The notes: generated from the sequence alone by a model not told the origin. Shown: positions 1 to 8,953, counted from the stretch's first letter. The stretch: 64,000 bases of DNA from Rhizobium sp. P32RR-XVIII (GCF_012641395.1 NZ_JABAIH010000006.1:124001-188000); one strand, 5' to 3'. Numbers and translations: made by a program.

Positions 1-211
1 GGAGAGCATGGGCGGCCCCGAGCACGACGATATAGGCAAACAGATACCACTGGATCTCCAGCCACCCATTTGAGCTATAGTTGAAGAGGTAACGGACGAT
101 GGCGTTTCCTGCGCTGATTAAGCAGCAGAGGAGTACCATATAGTCGGCAATCTTGCCTATGAATTGGCTGATGCTGTCGATCAGCCGGCTGACGCCCAGA
201 AACGCCGGCAT
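1..211 (-). CDS. TRAP transporter small permease (DctQ-like), partial
   Basis: The minus strand from an ATG at 211 stays open to the window edge and encodes about 70 residues, so the C-terminal half is missing. The peptide starts MPAFLGVSRLID and carries a hydrophobic helix followed by NAIVRYLFN and WLEIQWYLF. These are characteristic of the small four-helix membrane subunit (DctQ) of TRAP transporters, which joins the periplasmic binding protein to the large permease in sodium-driven uptake of organic acids. The large permease gene should lie just outside the window. A purine-rich stretch (AAGGGGAATGAAGG) lies just before the start. The substrate cannot be told from this fragment. Confidence 0.8.
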   Translation of the reverse strand, partial: MPAFLGVSRLIDSISQFIGKIADYMVLLCCLISAGNAIVRYLFNYSSNGWLEIQWYLFAYIVVLGAAHAL

Positions 212-301
212 GCCTTCATTCCCCTTATATTGCCTTTGCGGCAAGTTCTCGTCTTTGAAAATTTGTGTAAACCACGGTCCCGGAAATTGAAAGAATAAAA
301 G

Positions 302-329
302 CCCTTCTAGGATTTTAGTCGTAGAAGGG
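302..329. other. Perfect 8-bp stem-loop upstream of the TRAP gene
   Basis: CCCTTCTA (302-309) is repeated in inverted form as TAGAAGGG (322-329) around a 12-base loop. Read on the minus strand, the hairpin is followed by CTTTTATTCTTT, which resembles an intrinsic terminator, yet there is no minus-strand gene between it and the divergent gene at 498. It may end a short leader or small RNA, or lie in the 5' leader of the TRAP operon. Nothing else recognisable was seen in 212-497 except an imperfect TTGT-N8-ACAA dyad near 377-401. Confidence 0.4.
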
Positions 330-497
330 TGCAACCCTGTGCCAAATTTTTCCAAAACTTTGTCAGACGGCCATATGTGATTGTGATACGATACAATTCA
401 CGTTTAGATTTTAGAAAAAACGACCAAATTGGGAGTGTCCGGGCAAGCAATTCTTAAAGGGTTTTCCGTATAATCCGAACGCACAGGGAAAGTATGG

Positions 498-2807
498 ATG
501 AAGCCACATAACCCGAACCGGGTTCCTACGGATGTGTATCTGTCGTTTGTGAGTTCCCTTTTCGGGAACCGGCTGACGCTGCTTGCTGGCGTCTTTGTGC
601 ATGTCATTGCCTTTATGGCAGTCGCTGCCAAGACAGGTGCTGTGCTCTACGTCCTCTTATCCCTGGCCTTTGTGGTCACCTTCGCCGGACGGATGCTCAC
701 TTTCCGCATCTTCGACAAGATTGACAAAGAGGAACTGACACGCGCGAAAATCGAATGGTGGGAGACGGTCTATGTCGCTGGTGCGACATCGACGGCCGCC
801 ATACTCGGTATCGGCAGTGGCTATGCGATCTTCATTCTAGGGGATCCTTTTGCCGAACTCGCCTGCATTGCGGTGACGATGGCCTCGATGGTTTCGGTCG
901 TCGGCCGCAACTACGGCTCGCAGAAGGCGATTGATTTGCAGACGCTTGCCTGTTGTCTGCCGATGATCGTCTGCAGTCTGATGGCGCTCGATTTCTATCG
1001 CGCCATTCTCTCAGCTTTTCTCATTCCTTTCGGCCTGACGACACGCGCAATGGCAAACGGGGTGCGCGAGTTCCTTTATGAAAACGTCATCGCCCACCGG
1101 CAGATTTCGCAGATCGCAGACCGCTTCGATACTGCGCTCAATAATATGCCGCATGGCCTGGTCATGGTCGATGCGTCGAACCGCATCCAGGTGATCAACC
1201 GCAAAGCCCACGAGCTGTTGAAGATCGGGGATCCGGACCGGCTGAAAGATCGCGACCTTGGCGCCGTTCTACGTTACGGCGCCCGCTACAGCTTCATGGA
1301 CGCCTCGCAGCCGGAATTGATTCTGCGGCAGCTGACGCAGGTTGCCGAAGGCAGCCTGTCGCGCACGCTGATCCATTTTCCTGAGAGCCTTTCGCTAGAA
1401 TTCTCAGCGAAACGCCGTGCCGATGGCGGCGCTGTGTTGATCTTCGAGGACGTATCGAGCCGCGTTAAGGCGGAGCAAAAGATTCTGCATATGGTGCGTT
1501 TCGATGCGCTGACCGGCCTGCCGAACCGCGAATATTTCGGCCAGCTGGTGCAGGACTATCTCGCGAAGCATTCCAAGAAGACCGGCCCTCTCGGCTTCAT
1601 GATCCTCGACATCGACGAGTTCAAGCATGTCAACGACATGCGCGGCCACGTCACCGGGGACCATCTGCTCTGCACGATTGCCGCGCGGATCAAGGAGATG
1701 GCCGGCAACGCAATTGTCGGTCGTCTGATGGGCGATCAGTTCATCCTCTTCTTCCCGCATGCGAATGACGAGGAGACCCTGGATATCGAGATCCGCAAGC
1801 TGCATTCGGCGATCCAGGGGCAGTATGAGGCCGACGAGGTCACTTTCCTCGTGTCGCTCAGCGCCGGCTATGCAATTCTGGAAAGCAACGCCTTTGCCAT
1901 GGACGAATGGAGTGTCAAGGCCGACCTTGCGCTGTCCGAAAGCAAGTCGCGGCTCAATGGCGGCATTACCGGGTTCGAGCGCGAGATGGATGGCCGCTAC
2001 ATCGAGCAGCAGAAGCTCAAGGCCGACCTGCGCGAGGCCGTGGCTGCCGATGCCTTGCACCTTGTCTTCCAGCCGATGTTCAAGGCAGATGGCACGCGCA
2101 TTGAATCTGCCGAGGCCCTGGCCCGCTGGGTGCATCCGGAAAAGGGTTCCATCCCGCCCGACGCCTTTATCCGCCTTGCCGAAGAAATGGGGATCATTTC
2201 CGCGATTACCCGCTTTGTGCTCTTCAAGGCCTGCAGTGAATGCATGACGTGGCCGGAGCATATCGCGGTGTCAGTAAACCTGTCCGCCCGAGATCTGCGC
2301 GACTCGGACATTCTGACCGTCGTTTCGGAAGCGCTCGCGCATTCGGGGCTTGCCGCGTCAAGACTGCATTTGGAAATCACCGAGAGCTGCCTGATCGACG
2401 AGCCGGCGGCCGTGCGGGCGATCCTGGCGGAGCTGCGGGCGCACGGCATCACCATTGCCATCGACGATTTCGGAACCGGCTTCTCCAGCCTTAGCTATCT
2501 GGACACGCTACCGCTCGATATCGTGAAAATCGATCGCTCATTCGTGCGCAACATTGGCGAGGACACGCGCCGGCTGAAGCTTCTGCGTGGAACTGTCAAT
2601 CTAGCCCGTGAACTCGGCCTCAAGATCGTCATCGAAGGCGTCGAAACGCAGGAGCAGCTTGCGCTTCTCAATAAGCATCGCAGCGCGGATCTCGTGCAGG
2701 GCTATGTCTTCTCTCCGCCGGTGCCTTCGCAGGATATCGTCATCCTGTCCCAGAATCTCACTAGCCGCCGCAGCAGCATGCAGCGTCGCCGCGCAAAAGT
2801 TGCCTGA
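498..2807 (+). CDS. Membrane GGDEF/EAL protein, probable c-di-GMP phosphodiesterase
   Basis: This 769-residue protein should act on the second messenger cyclic di-GMP at the inner membrane. Residues about 20-195 hold several hydrophobic segments, a PAS-like stretch follows at about 205-330, a GGDEF domain starts near FDALTGLPNR (about 335), and an EAL domain covers about 510-755. The GGDEF signature is degenerate: MGDQF near residue 411 replaces GGDEF, so cyclase activity is doubtful. The EAL side looks intact, with ESAEALARW, EITES, DDFGTGFSSL, KIDRSFV and IEGVET, so hydrolysis of c-di-GMP is the likelier activity. The inactive GGDEF may bind GTP as a regulatory site. The gene stands alone, about 145 bp before the FeeM-like gene on the same strand. 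Confidence 0.9.
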   Translation: MKPHNPNRVPTDVYLSFVSSLFGNRLTLLAGVFVHVIAFMAVAAKTGAVLYVLLSLAFVVTFAGRMLTFRIFDKIDKEELTRAKIEWWETVYVAGATSTAAILGIGSGYAIFILGDPFAELACIAVTMASMVSVVGRNYGSQKAIDLQTLACCLPMIVCSLMALDFYRAILSAFLIPFGLTTRAMANGVREFLYENVIAHRQISQIADRFDTALNNMPHGLVMVDASNRIQVINRKAHELLKIGDPDRLKDRDLGAVLRYGARYSFMDASQPELILRQLTQVAEGSLSRTLIHFPESLSLEFSAKRRADGGAVLIFEDVSSRVKAEQKILHMVRFDALTGLPNREYFGQLVQDYLAKHSKKTGPLGFMILDIDEFKHVNDMRGHVTGDHLLCTIAARIKEMAGNAIVGRLMGDQFILFFPHANDEETLDIEIRKLHSAIQGQYEADEVTFLVSLSAGYAILESNAFAMDEWSVKADLALSESKSRLNGGITGFEREMDGRYIEQQKLKADLREAVAADALHLVFQPMFKADGTRIESAEALARWVHPEKGSIPPDAFIRLAEEMGIISAITRFVLFKACSECMTWPEHIAVSVNLSARDLRDSDILTVVSEALAHSGLAASRLHLEITESCLIDEPAAVRAILAELRAHGITIAIDDFGTGFSSLSYLDTLPLDIVKIDRSFVRNIGEDTRRLKLLRGTVNLARELGLKIVIEGVETQEQLALLNKHRSADLVQGYVFSPPVPSQDIVILSQNLTSRRSSMQRRRAKVA

Positions 2808-2952
2808 CGCAATCAGTCGGTTGGCGCGCCTGCCTTCCGTCGGTCCGGCGCCGTTAACCTTAATGGCTCAAATTTAACGCGAGTTGTCTCTTTCTCTTGT
2901 GCATGTACCCGCTTCATATGATTAATAACCCGTTAACAGGGAATTAATCATT

Positions 2953-3702
2953 ATGGGTGACAGCCTCAAGGTCAGTGATTTTTCACAAAAGCTTTTGGAA
3001 ATCCTGGATCATGTCGAATATCGGCGTGTCGAAAACACTGAGGACATGGAAGCCGTCGAACGCCTGCGCTATAAGGCTTACAAGGCCCGCGAAGTACTTC
3101 CGGTAGCGGCGAAAAGCATGATCGATGACGTGGATTTCGATAGCCACGCCTATGTCTTCGGGTTGTATTATTATGAAGAGCTGGTGAGTACGATCCGCAT
3201 TCACTATGTGACGCCGGATCATCGCATTTCGCAGTCGAGCGGCGTCTTTCCAGCCGAAATCGACGCCTTCCTCGATGCAGGCATGACTCTCATCGACCCG
3301 GCACGGTTTGCAGCCGATCCGGAAGTCGCGGCCGATATGCCTTGGATTCCGTACCTAACCCTTCGACCAAACATCGTAGCGGCGGCACATTTTCGCGCCA
3401 GTCGCGTGCTGCAGCATGTGCGCCCCGCCCACGCCGCCTTTTACAAGCGCGTTTTCTATGCGGATACCGTAGTGGAAAGCCGCATGACGGAGACGTACGG
3501 CTTCGAACTAACTCTTATGGCGACCAACGTCATCGAGGTCGGCCGCAAACTTCTGACACGCTATCCTTTCTTCATGTCGAGCGCCAGCGAACAGCGAATG
3601 ATGTTCTCCCGCAATCCCGCGGCCACGCTGCCGCCGCTCAACATCATTCCCACGGCGCGTTACGTGCCGGAAGGTGAGCTCGGCACCGATCTGCCGCTTT
3701 GA
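2953..3702 (+). CDS. N-acyl amino acid synthase FeeM-like / autoinducer-synthase-fold protein
   Basis: The 249-residue protein has the layout of the GNAT-fold FeeM/LuxI family. An N-terminal VERLRYKAYKARE region is followed by an acidic turn (DDVDFDSHA), then the beta strand STIRIHYV typical of the acyl-donor core, and a later YKRVFYADTV segment. Family members transfer an acyl chain from acyl carrier protein to an amino acid or to S-adenosylmethionine, giving long-chain N-acyl amino acids or homoserine lactones. The match is to the fold only, so neither the product nor a true quorum-sensing role can be inferred. No LuxR-type regulator lies nearby; the upstream neighbour is the c-di-GMP enzyme. 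An imperfect 26-bp dyad (2922-2947) sits immediately before the start. Confidence 0.7.
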   Translation: MGDSLKVSDFSQKLLEILDHVEYRRVENTEDMEAVERLRYKAYKAREVLPVAAKSMIDDVDFDSHAYVFGLYYYEELVSTIRIHYVTPDHRISQSSGVFPAEIDAFLDAGMTLIDPARFAADPEVAADMPWIPYLTLRPNIVAAAHFRASRVLQHVRPAHAAFYKRVFYADTVVESRMTETYGFELTLMATNVIEVGRKLLTRYPFFMSSASEQRMMFSRNPAATLPPLNIIPTARYVPEGELGTDLPL

Positions 3703-3896
3703 GAGTTGTCTCATGCTCTCCTCTCCGCTGGGGAAAGGCAAAAAGTCGGGATTCTGCGATACTCCGATGCATTGCGCTTCTCCCAAGCTTTGTGTAAGGC
3801 CTGAATGGGATTAGCCCGCTCGCAATGGCTAGGGGATCATGGCATTCAGCTGGCACGCATCACGCATGCGAGGGGCATTGGAGGGAGATGAGATAG

Positions 3897-4121
3897 ATGG
3901 CCGAAGAGCACACGGGACCCGCCGAAGTTGGCGCGCCGATGGACTACAAAGAACACGAGGCAACCTATAACCTGTTCATTGCGGCCGCGAAGTTCGGCTC
4001 CCTGGCTATCATTGCCCTGCTGCTTGGCATGACGGTCGGCTTTTTCACCGGCGGCGGCCTTCTGGGCGGGCTCCTGGTGTTCCTCATCATTCTTATTGCT
4101 GGCGTCTTTCTGCTGCGCTGA
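3897..4121 (+). CDS. aa3-type cytochrome c oxidase subunit IV
   Basis: A 74-residue protein with a soluble N-terminus holding GAPMDYKEHEATY, followed by two hydrophobic stretches separated by a glycine-rich turn (FFTGGGLLGG). This is the pattern of the small bacterial aa3 oxidase subunit IV family (COX4_pro_2), an accessory membrane subunit of the terminal oxidase. The start follows a clear GGAGGGAGAT ribosome binding site. It stands away from the main oxidase genes, which is common in rhizobia, and about 90 bp before the transhydrogenase operon, another respiratory membrane complex. Confidence 0.85.
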   Translation: MAEEHTGPAEVGAPMDYKEHEATYNLFIAAAKFGSLAIIALLLGMTVGFFTGGGLLGGLLVFLIILIAGVFLLR

Positions 4122-4212
4122 CCGCGCGGCAGAAGCGGCATTTCCAAATTCTTGATAGGTGCTTGGCCTAAGCGTGACAGCGCGGCGGTCTGGCTGACCC
4201 GGAGGAGGGCAG

Positions 4213-5361
4213 TTGGGCAATATTGTTTTCATTGCAAGAGAATCGACCGGTTCCGAGGCGCGTGTTGCGGCCTCTGTCGAAACTGTCAGGAAAATAAAAA
4301 ATCTCGGCTTCGACGTTGTCGTCGAGGCAGGCGCTGGAGATCTATCGCGCATACCGGATAGCGAATTCGAAGCTGCCGGCGCGCGGATCGGATTGGCAAG
4401 CGATGCGGCCTCTGCCGATGTGGTGCTGAAAGTTCGCCGTCCCACCGAAGCAGAAATCACAGGCTACAAGAGCGGCGCAGTCGTTATCGCCATCATGGAT
4501 CCCTACGGAAACGAGGAAGCGATCGCCGGCATGGCGAAAGCCCGCCTTTCCGCCTTCGCCATGGAGCTGATGCCGCGCATCACCCGCGCGCAGTCGATGG
4601 ATGTGCTTTCCTCGCAGGCCAATCTCGCAGGTTATCAAGCGGTCATCGAAGCGGCGGCGGCATATGACCGTGCCATGCCGATGATGATGACGGCGGCAGG
4701 GACTGTCCCGGCGGCCAAGGTCTTCGTCATGGGTGCTGGCGTCGCCGGCCTTCAGGCGATCGCGACCGCGCGGCGTCTCGGTGCTTCTGTCTCCGCCACC
4801 GACGTTCGCCCCGCTGCCAAGGAGCAGGTGGCCTCGCTCGGCGCCAAGTTCATCGCCGTCGAGGACGACGAGTTCAAGGCGGCCGAAACCGCCGGGGGCT
4901 ATGCCAAGGAAATGTCCAAGGACTACCAGGCGAAGCAGGCGGCACTCGTTGCTGATCACATCGCCAAGCAGGACATCGTCATCACGACTGCGCTTATCCC
5001 CGGGCGTCCAGCGCCCAGGCTCGTTTCGAGCGAGATGCTAAAGTCGATGAAGCCGGGCGCGGTTGCCGTCGACCTGGCGGTCGAGCGCGGCGGCAATATC
5101 GAGGGTGCGGTTGCAGACGAAATTACCGATGTCGGAGGCGTCAAGGTAATCGGCTTTGCCAATATGCCGGGCCGAGTGGCGTCAAGCGCTTCGGCGCTTT
5201 ATGCCAGAAACCTCGTCACCTTCCTCGAGACCATGGTCGACAAGGAAACGAAAAGCGTTGTCCTGAACCTCGACGATGAACTCATCAAGGCGACAATGCT
5301 GACCTATGCGGGCGACGTGGTGCATCCGGCATTCGGCGGTGCGAAGAAGGAGGATAGCTGA
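4213..5361 (+). CDS. pntAA: NAD(P) transhydrogenase subunit alpha, part 1
   Basis: This 382-residue soluble subunit carries the NAD(H)-binding domain I of proton-translocating transhydrogenase, which uses the proton gradient to reduce NADP+ with NADH. The N-terminal alanine-dehydrogenase-like half (KIKNLGFDVVVEAGAG) is followed by the Rossmann motif VMGAGVAGLQAIATARRLG near residue 171 and by the DLAVERGGNIEG segment. The start is a TTG at 4213, chosen because GGAGGAGGGC lies at the correct distance upstream. The stop overlaps the next ATG (ATGA at 5358-5361), so translation is coupled to pntAB. Confidence 0.95.
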   Translation: MGNIVFIARESTGSEARVAASVETVRKIKNLGFDVVVEAGAGDLSRIPDSEFEAAGARIGLASDAASADVVLKVRRPTEAEITGYKSGAVVIAIMDPYGNEEAIAGMAKARLSAFAMELMPRITRAQSMDVLSSQANLAGYQAVIEAAAAYDRAMPMMMTAAGTVPAAKVFVMGAGVAGLQAIATARRLGASVSATDVRPAAKEQVASLGAKFIAVEDDEFKAAETAGGYAKEMSKDYQAKQAALVADHIAKQDIVITTALIPGRPAPRLVSSEMLKSMKPGAVAVDLAVERGGNIEGAVADEITDVGGVKVIGFANMPGRVASSASALYARNLVTFLETMVDKETKSVVLNLDDELIKATMLTYAGDVVHPAFGGAKKEDS

Positions 5362-5759
5362 TGGCCAGTGAAGCAATGGACAAAGCGCTGGAGCAGCTCG
5401 ATCAGGCGGTCACCGCGGTCGTCACTGCCGCCGCGCAAGCCCCGGAGGCCGCAAGTGCCGCAACGGGGGGCGCGATTGATCCCTTCGTTTTCCAGTTGGC
5501 GATCTTCGTGCTGGCGATCTTCGTCGGCTATTACGTCGTCTGGTCTGTGACGCCGGCGTTGCACACGCCGCTGATGGCGGTGACCAACGCCATCTCCTCG
5601 GTCATCGTCGTCGGCGCACTGCTTGCGGTCGGTATTTCGGCAAGCGGGCTTGCGACCGGCTTCGGCTTCGTCGCGTTGGTTCTTGTCTCGGTCAACATCT
5701 TCGGTGGCTTCCTCGTCACGCAGCGCATGCTGGCGATGTACCGCAAGAAGGACAAGTGA
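5361..5759 (+). CDS. pntAB: NAD(P) transhydrogenase subunit alpha, part 2
   Basis: A 132-residue membrane subunit that supplies part of the proton channel (domain II) of the transhydrogenase. After an alanine-rich N-terminus, hydrophobic segments cover roughly residues 50-70, 75-95 and 100-120, with the family motif VVWSVTPALHTPLM near residue 58. In E. coli this segment is fused to the end of PntA; here it is separate, as in Rhodospirillum and other alphaproteobacteria. It overlaps pntAA by 4 bp and ends 10 bp before pntB. Confidence 0.95.
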   Translation: MASEAMDKALEQLDQAVTAVVTAAAQAPEAASAATGGAIDPFVFQLAIFVLAIFVGYYVVWSVTPALHTPLMAVTNAISSVIVVGALLAVGISASGLATGFGFVALVLVSVNIFGGFLVTQRMLAMYRKKDK

Positions 5760-5769
5760 GGCCGGACGA

Positions 5770-7164
5770 ATGACCAATATCGCAGCTTTCCTCTATCTGG
5801 TCTCCGGCGTGCTTTTCATACTGGCGCTCCGCGGCCTTTCTCACCCGGCGACGAGCCGCAAGGGCAATCTCTACGGCATGATCGGCATGGGGATTGCGAT
5901 CCTCACGACGCTGGTGCTGGCGACGCCATCCTTCATCGGTTTCGTGCTCATCGTGCTCGGTCTGGCGATTGGCGGCGGCGCAGGCGCCTATATCGCCCGC
6001 GTCATCCCGATGACCTCGATGCCGCAACTGGTCGCCGGCTTCCATTCTCTCGTCGGCCTCGCCGCCGTGCTGGTGGCCGCTTCTGCGCTCTATACGCCGT
6101 CTTCCTTCGGGATCGGCAACATCGGAGAAATCCACACCGAAGCGCGCATAGAAATGGCGATCGGCGTTGCGATCGGTGCCCTTACCTTTACCGGATCGAT
6201 TATCGCCTTCCTGAAGCTTGACGGGCGCATGTCCGGCAAGCCGATCCTCCTGCCGTTCCGGCACATCATCAACATCGCGCTGCTGGCGTTGATCGTGCTC
6301 TTTATTGTCGGGCTCGCTGCGACGGAAAGCCATTTCGATTTCTGGGCGGTCGTGGCGCTCTCGCTGGCACTTGGCGTGCTGCTGATCGTCCCGATCGGTG
6401 GCGCCGACATGCCGGTCGTCGTCTCAATGCTGAATTCTTATTCAGGCTGGGCCGCCGCCGGCATCGGCTTTACACTCGGTAACCTCGCACTGATCATTAC
6501 CGGCGCGCTGGTGGGCTCTTCGGGCGCCATCCTGTCCTATATCATGTGCAAGGGTATGAACCGCTCGTTCATTTCCGTCATCCTCGGCGGCTTTGGCGGT
6601 GAGACGGCAGCCGGCGGTGCCGACAATTCCGACAAGACGGTCAAGCTCGGCTCGGCGGAAGATGCTGCTTATCTGATGGCGAATGCCTCCAAGGTCATCA
6701 TCGTGCCGGGTTACGGCATGGCCGTCGCCCAGGCACAGCACGCGCTTCGCGAACTCGCCGACAACCTGAAGAAGGCCGGTGTCGAGGTCAAATACGCAAT
6801 TCATCCGGTCGCGGGCCGCATGCCCGGCCATATGAACGTGCTGCTGGCCGAGGCGAACGTGCCTTACGATGAAGTGTTCGAACTCGAAGATATCAACTCG
6901 GAGTTCGCGCAGGCCGATGTCGCCTATGTCATTGGCGCCAACGACGTGACCAATCCAGCTGCCCGCGACGACAAGACCTCGCCGATCTACGGCATGCCGA
7001 TCCTTGACGTCGACAAGGCCAAGACCTGCCTCTTCGTCAAGCGTTCGCTGGGCTCCGGTTACGCCGGCATCGATAACACCCTGTTCTACAAGGACGGCAC
7101 GATGATGCTGCTCGGCGACGCGAAAAAGGTCACCGAGGAGATCAACAAGGCGATCAATCACTGA
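5770..7164 (+). CDS. pntB: NAD(P) transhydrogenase subunit beta
   Basis: This 464-residue subunit completes the transhydrogenase: eight or nine membrane helices (domain II) and a C-terminal NADP(H)-binding domain III. The latter shows VIIVPGYGMAVAQAQ near residue 309, the HPVAGRMPGHMNVLLAEA segment and VIGANDVTNPAAR. The ATG at 5770 gives the normal family length. The open frame runs further upstream, but only inside pntAB. An intrinsic terminator follows at 7198-7227, so pntAA-pntAB-pntB forms one operon. Confidence 0.95.
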   Translation: MTNIAAFLYLVSGVLFILALRGLSHPATSRKGNLYGMIGMGIAILTTLVLATPSFIGFVLIVLGLAIGGGAGAYIARVIPMTSMPQLVAGFHSLVGLAAVLVAASALYTPSSFGIGNIGEIHTEARIEMAIGVAIGALTFTGSIIAFLKLDGRMSGKPILLPFRHIINIALLALIVLFIVGLAATESHFDFWAVVALSLALGVLLIVPIGGADMPVVVSMLNSYSGWAAAGIGFTLGNLALIITGALVGSSGAILSYIMCKGMNRSFISVILGGFGGETAAGGADNSDKTVKLGSAEDAAYLMANASKVIIVPGYGMAVAQAQHALRELADNLKKAGVEVKYAIHPVAGRMPGHMNVLLAEANVPYDEVFELEDINSEFAQADVAYVIGANDVTNPAARDDKTSPIYGMPILDVDKAKTCLFVKRSLGSGYAGIDNTLFYKDGTMMLLGDAKKVTEEINKAINH

Positions 7165-7197
7165 GCGCCCCCAGCTGAGAGTGCTCGATCAGAATGA

Positions 7198-7227
7198 GGG
7201 CGCGGCTTAGGCCGCGCCCTTTGTTTT
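7198..7227 (+). terminator. Terminator of the pnt operon
   Basis: GGGCGCGGC (7198-7206) and GCCGCGCCC (7211-7219) form a perfect 9-bp stem with a TTAG loop, followed by TTTGTTTT. This is a classic rho-independent terminator 34 bp after the pntB stop. Confidence 0.9.
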
Positions 7228-7294
7228 CACCCGCGCAGCCTTTTGGATCTCCGGGACTGGCCGGGTAGCTGCCGCTGGCACCACGCCGACGGCG

Positions 7295-8953
7295 TCATTC
7301 GCGCTCGAGCGCGCTGAGAAGAGCCGTGAGCGTCCAGATCAGGCCCTTCGGCAGGTAGTCTACCTCAACCGTGCCGCGAAAGGCGGCAGCGGCATGTATC
7401 TTGATCACGGTGGTACCGAATCCGGACTGAGATGGCGCGATGACGGCGGGACCGTTCCGCTCTTGCCAAACGAAACGCAGCATCGGCTCGGGCTGGTCCT
7501 CGACCCCGATCGCCGCCCAGGAAAAGGAGACGCGGCCGTGCGGAACGGAAAGCGCGCCATATTTCACAGAATTGGTTGCCAGTTCGTGGAGCGCCAAGCC
7601 GAGATTCTGGACTGCCTCAGGCTTGACGACAAAATCCTCGCCGCAAATCTCGATCTGTTCGGCCGCTTGCGGGAAGGCCTGCAGATGAATATCGATGACC
7701 CGACGGAGCGACGCCCCTGACCACTGCTCGCTCGTCAAAAGCTCTATCGAGCGGGCGAGCCCATCGAGACGATGGGAAACGGCAGTCTGGAAATTCTCGA
7801 CACTGTCAGCCTGTTTGGCGAGCTGGCGCATCATTGCCTGCGCCAAAGACAGCAGGTTCTTGGTGCGATGGATCAGCTCGTGCATGATGAAATGCAGCCG
7901 GTCTTCCGTCTCGCTTCGATCGAAGGAGGCGTTAGATAGCGCGACGGCCACCTGGTTCGCCTCGATAACCGCAGTATCGATCGGCGCAACGATATCGCCC
8001 TGGCCCATCCGGTTTGCCATGTCGGCAATGTCGCGAATTGTGGTGCGCACCTGCCGCGCTACGGCATAGGCTGCAAGCACGGCGACCAAAAGCAGCGCAA
8101 TGCCGCCGATGATCAGGAAGCGCCATGTCGTGAGTATCGATGCCTGCGCCGTAGAAACAGGTCCCCAGACCACCGTTTTCCAGGACCAACCAAAAATTTG
8201 TGCATAACCCAGGAGCTGATCAGGCAGAATGGTCTTGTCCTCGAAGACGCCGCTTGAGGCTGTAAGCGATGGCAGGATGCGTGGGTCGAAGGGCGTCCCA
8301 GGAGCGATGCTTGCAAGGCCGCTTGAGGCCACGACGTGACCGGCCTGATCGATGACCGCTGCGGACCAGCCGGAGGCAAGCTCCTGAGTCGTGACAAGTT
8401 TGGCGAGATCCTTGGCATTTTGCGTGACGATCAGCGCCGCAGCCTTACCAGCGTCGAGGGGCATCGTGACGTTGTAAACCCATTCACCGCTCGTCGCTCC
8501 CTTGAAGACATCGGATGCCTCGATGCGGCCTGATTTAAGGGCCGATTCCAGCGCAGGCATGTTTGCGATCTTGTTGAGCGGCATGCCGAAGTCGCGGCGC
8601 GTGTTCAGAAGTTGCTGACCGCTTCTATCGACGGCGATCACGTAGACCGTGTCGCCGCGCAGGGCTGTTTCGGTGCGTTGATGAAACGACGCGAAGTCGT
8701 TGTTCTCGAGCTCAGGGGAGGTCGACAGCAGCCGAAGGGTCGTTGCCATATCCTGCAGCTGCCGGTCGATCGAGCGGGAGAGGGTCAACGCGTCCTGCGC
8801 AGTTTCGCGTCTGAGCGTCGTGCGTTGATTGTCCTCGAGCTGCAGAAGCAAGAGGGCGACGAACGCGAAGATAGGCACGGCGATCGAGACCGCCATTGCG
8901 ATGAGGTAGGTGCCGATCGACGCCTTGGGAAACAACCGCCCGTGCAGATTCAT
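7295..8953 (-). CDS. HWE-family sensor histidine kinase with extracellular Cache-type sensor
   Basis: The 552-residue protein has an N-terminal membrane helix (about 12-35), a periplasmic region of about 240 residues of the double-Cache type, a second helix near 278-298, a HAMP linker and a kinase core. The core is of the HWE class: ELIHRTKNLL with the phospho-accepting His near residue 361, ALHELATNSVKYGALS as the N box, and FVWQERNGP supplying the W-x-E motif. HWE kinases often feed response regulators of the general stress or light-response type in alphaproteobacteria. No response regulator is adjacent, so it is an orphan kinase. The upstream region (8954-9176) contains nested inverted repeats. 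Confidence 0.9.
   Translation of the reverse strand: MNLHGRLFPKASIGTYLIAMAVSIAVPIFAFVALLLLQLEDNQRTTLRRETAQDALTLSRSIDRQLQDMATTLRLLSTSPELENNDFASFHQRTETALRGDTVYVIAVDRSGQQLLNTRRDFGMPLNKIANMPALESALKSGRIEASDVFKGATSGEWVYNVTMPLDAGKAAALIVTQNAKDLAKLVTTQELASGWSAAVIDQAGHVVASSGLASIAPGTPFDPRILPSLTASSGVFEDKTILPDQLLGYAQIFGWSWKTVVWGPVSTAQASILTTWRFLIIGGIALLLVAVLAAYAVARQVRTTIRDIADMANRMGQGDIVAPIDTAVIEANQVAVALSNASFDRSETEDRLHFIMHELIHRTKNLLSLAQAMMRQLAKQADSVENFQTAVSHRLDGLARSIELLTSEQWSGASLRRVIDIHLQAFPQAAEQIEICGEDFVVKPEAVQNLGLALHELATNSVKYGALSVPHGRVSFSWAAIGVEDQPEPMLRFVWQERNGPAVIAPSQSGFGTTVIKIHAAAAFRGTVEVDYLPKGLIWTLTALLSALERE

Noticed and set aside
1404..2261. Minus-strand frame opposite the GGDEF/EAL gene
   Set aside because: Shadow of a well-supported gene on the plus strand.
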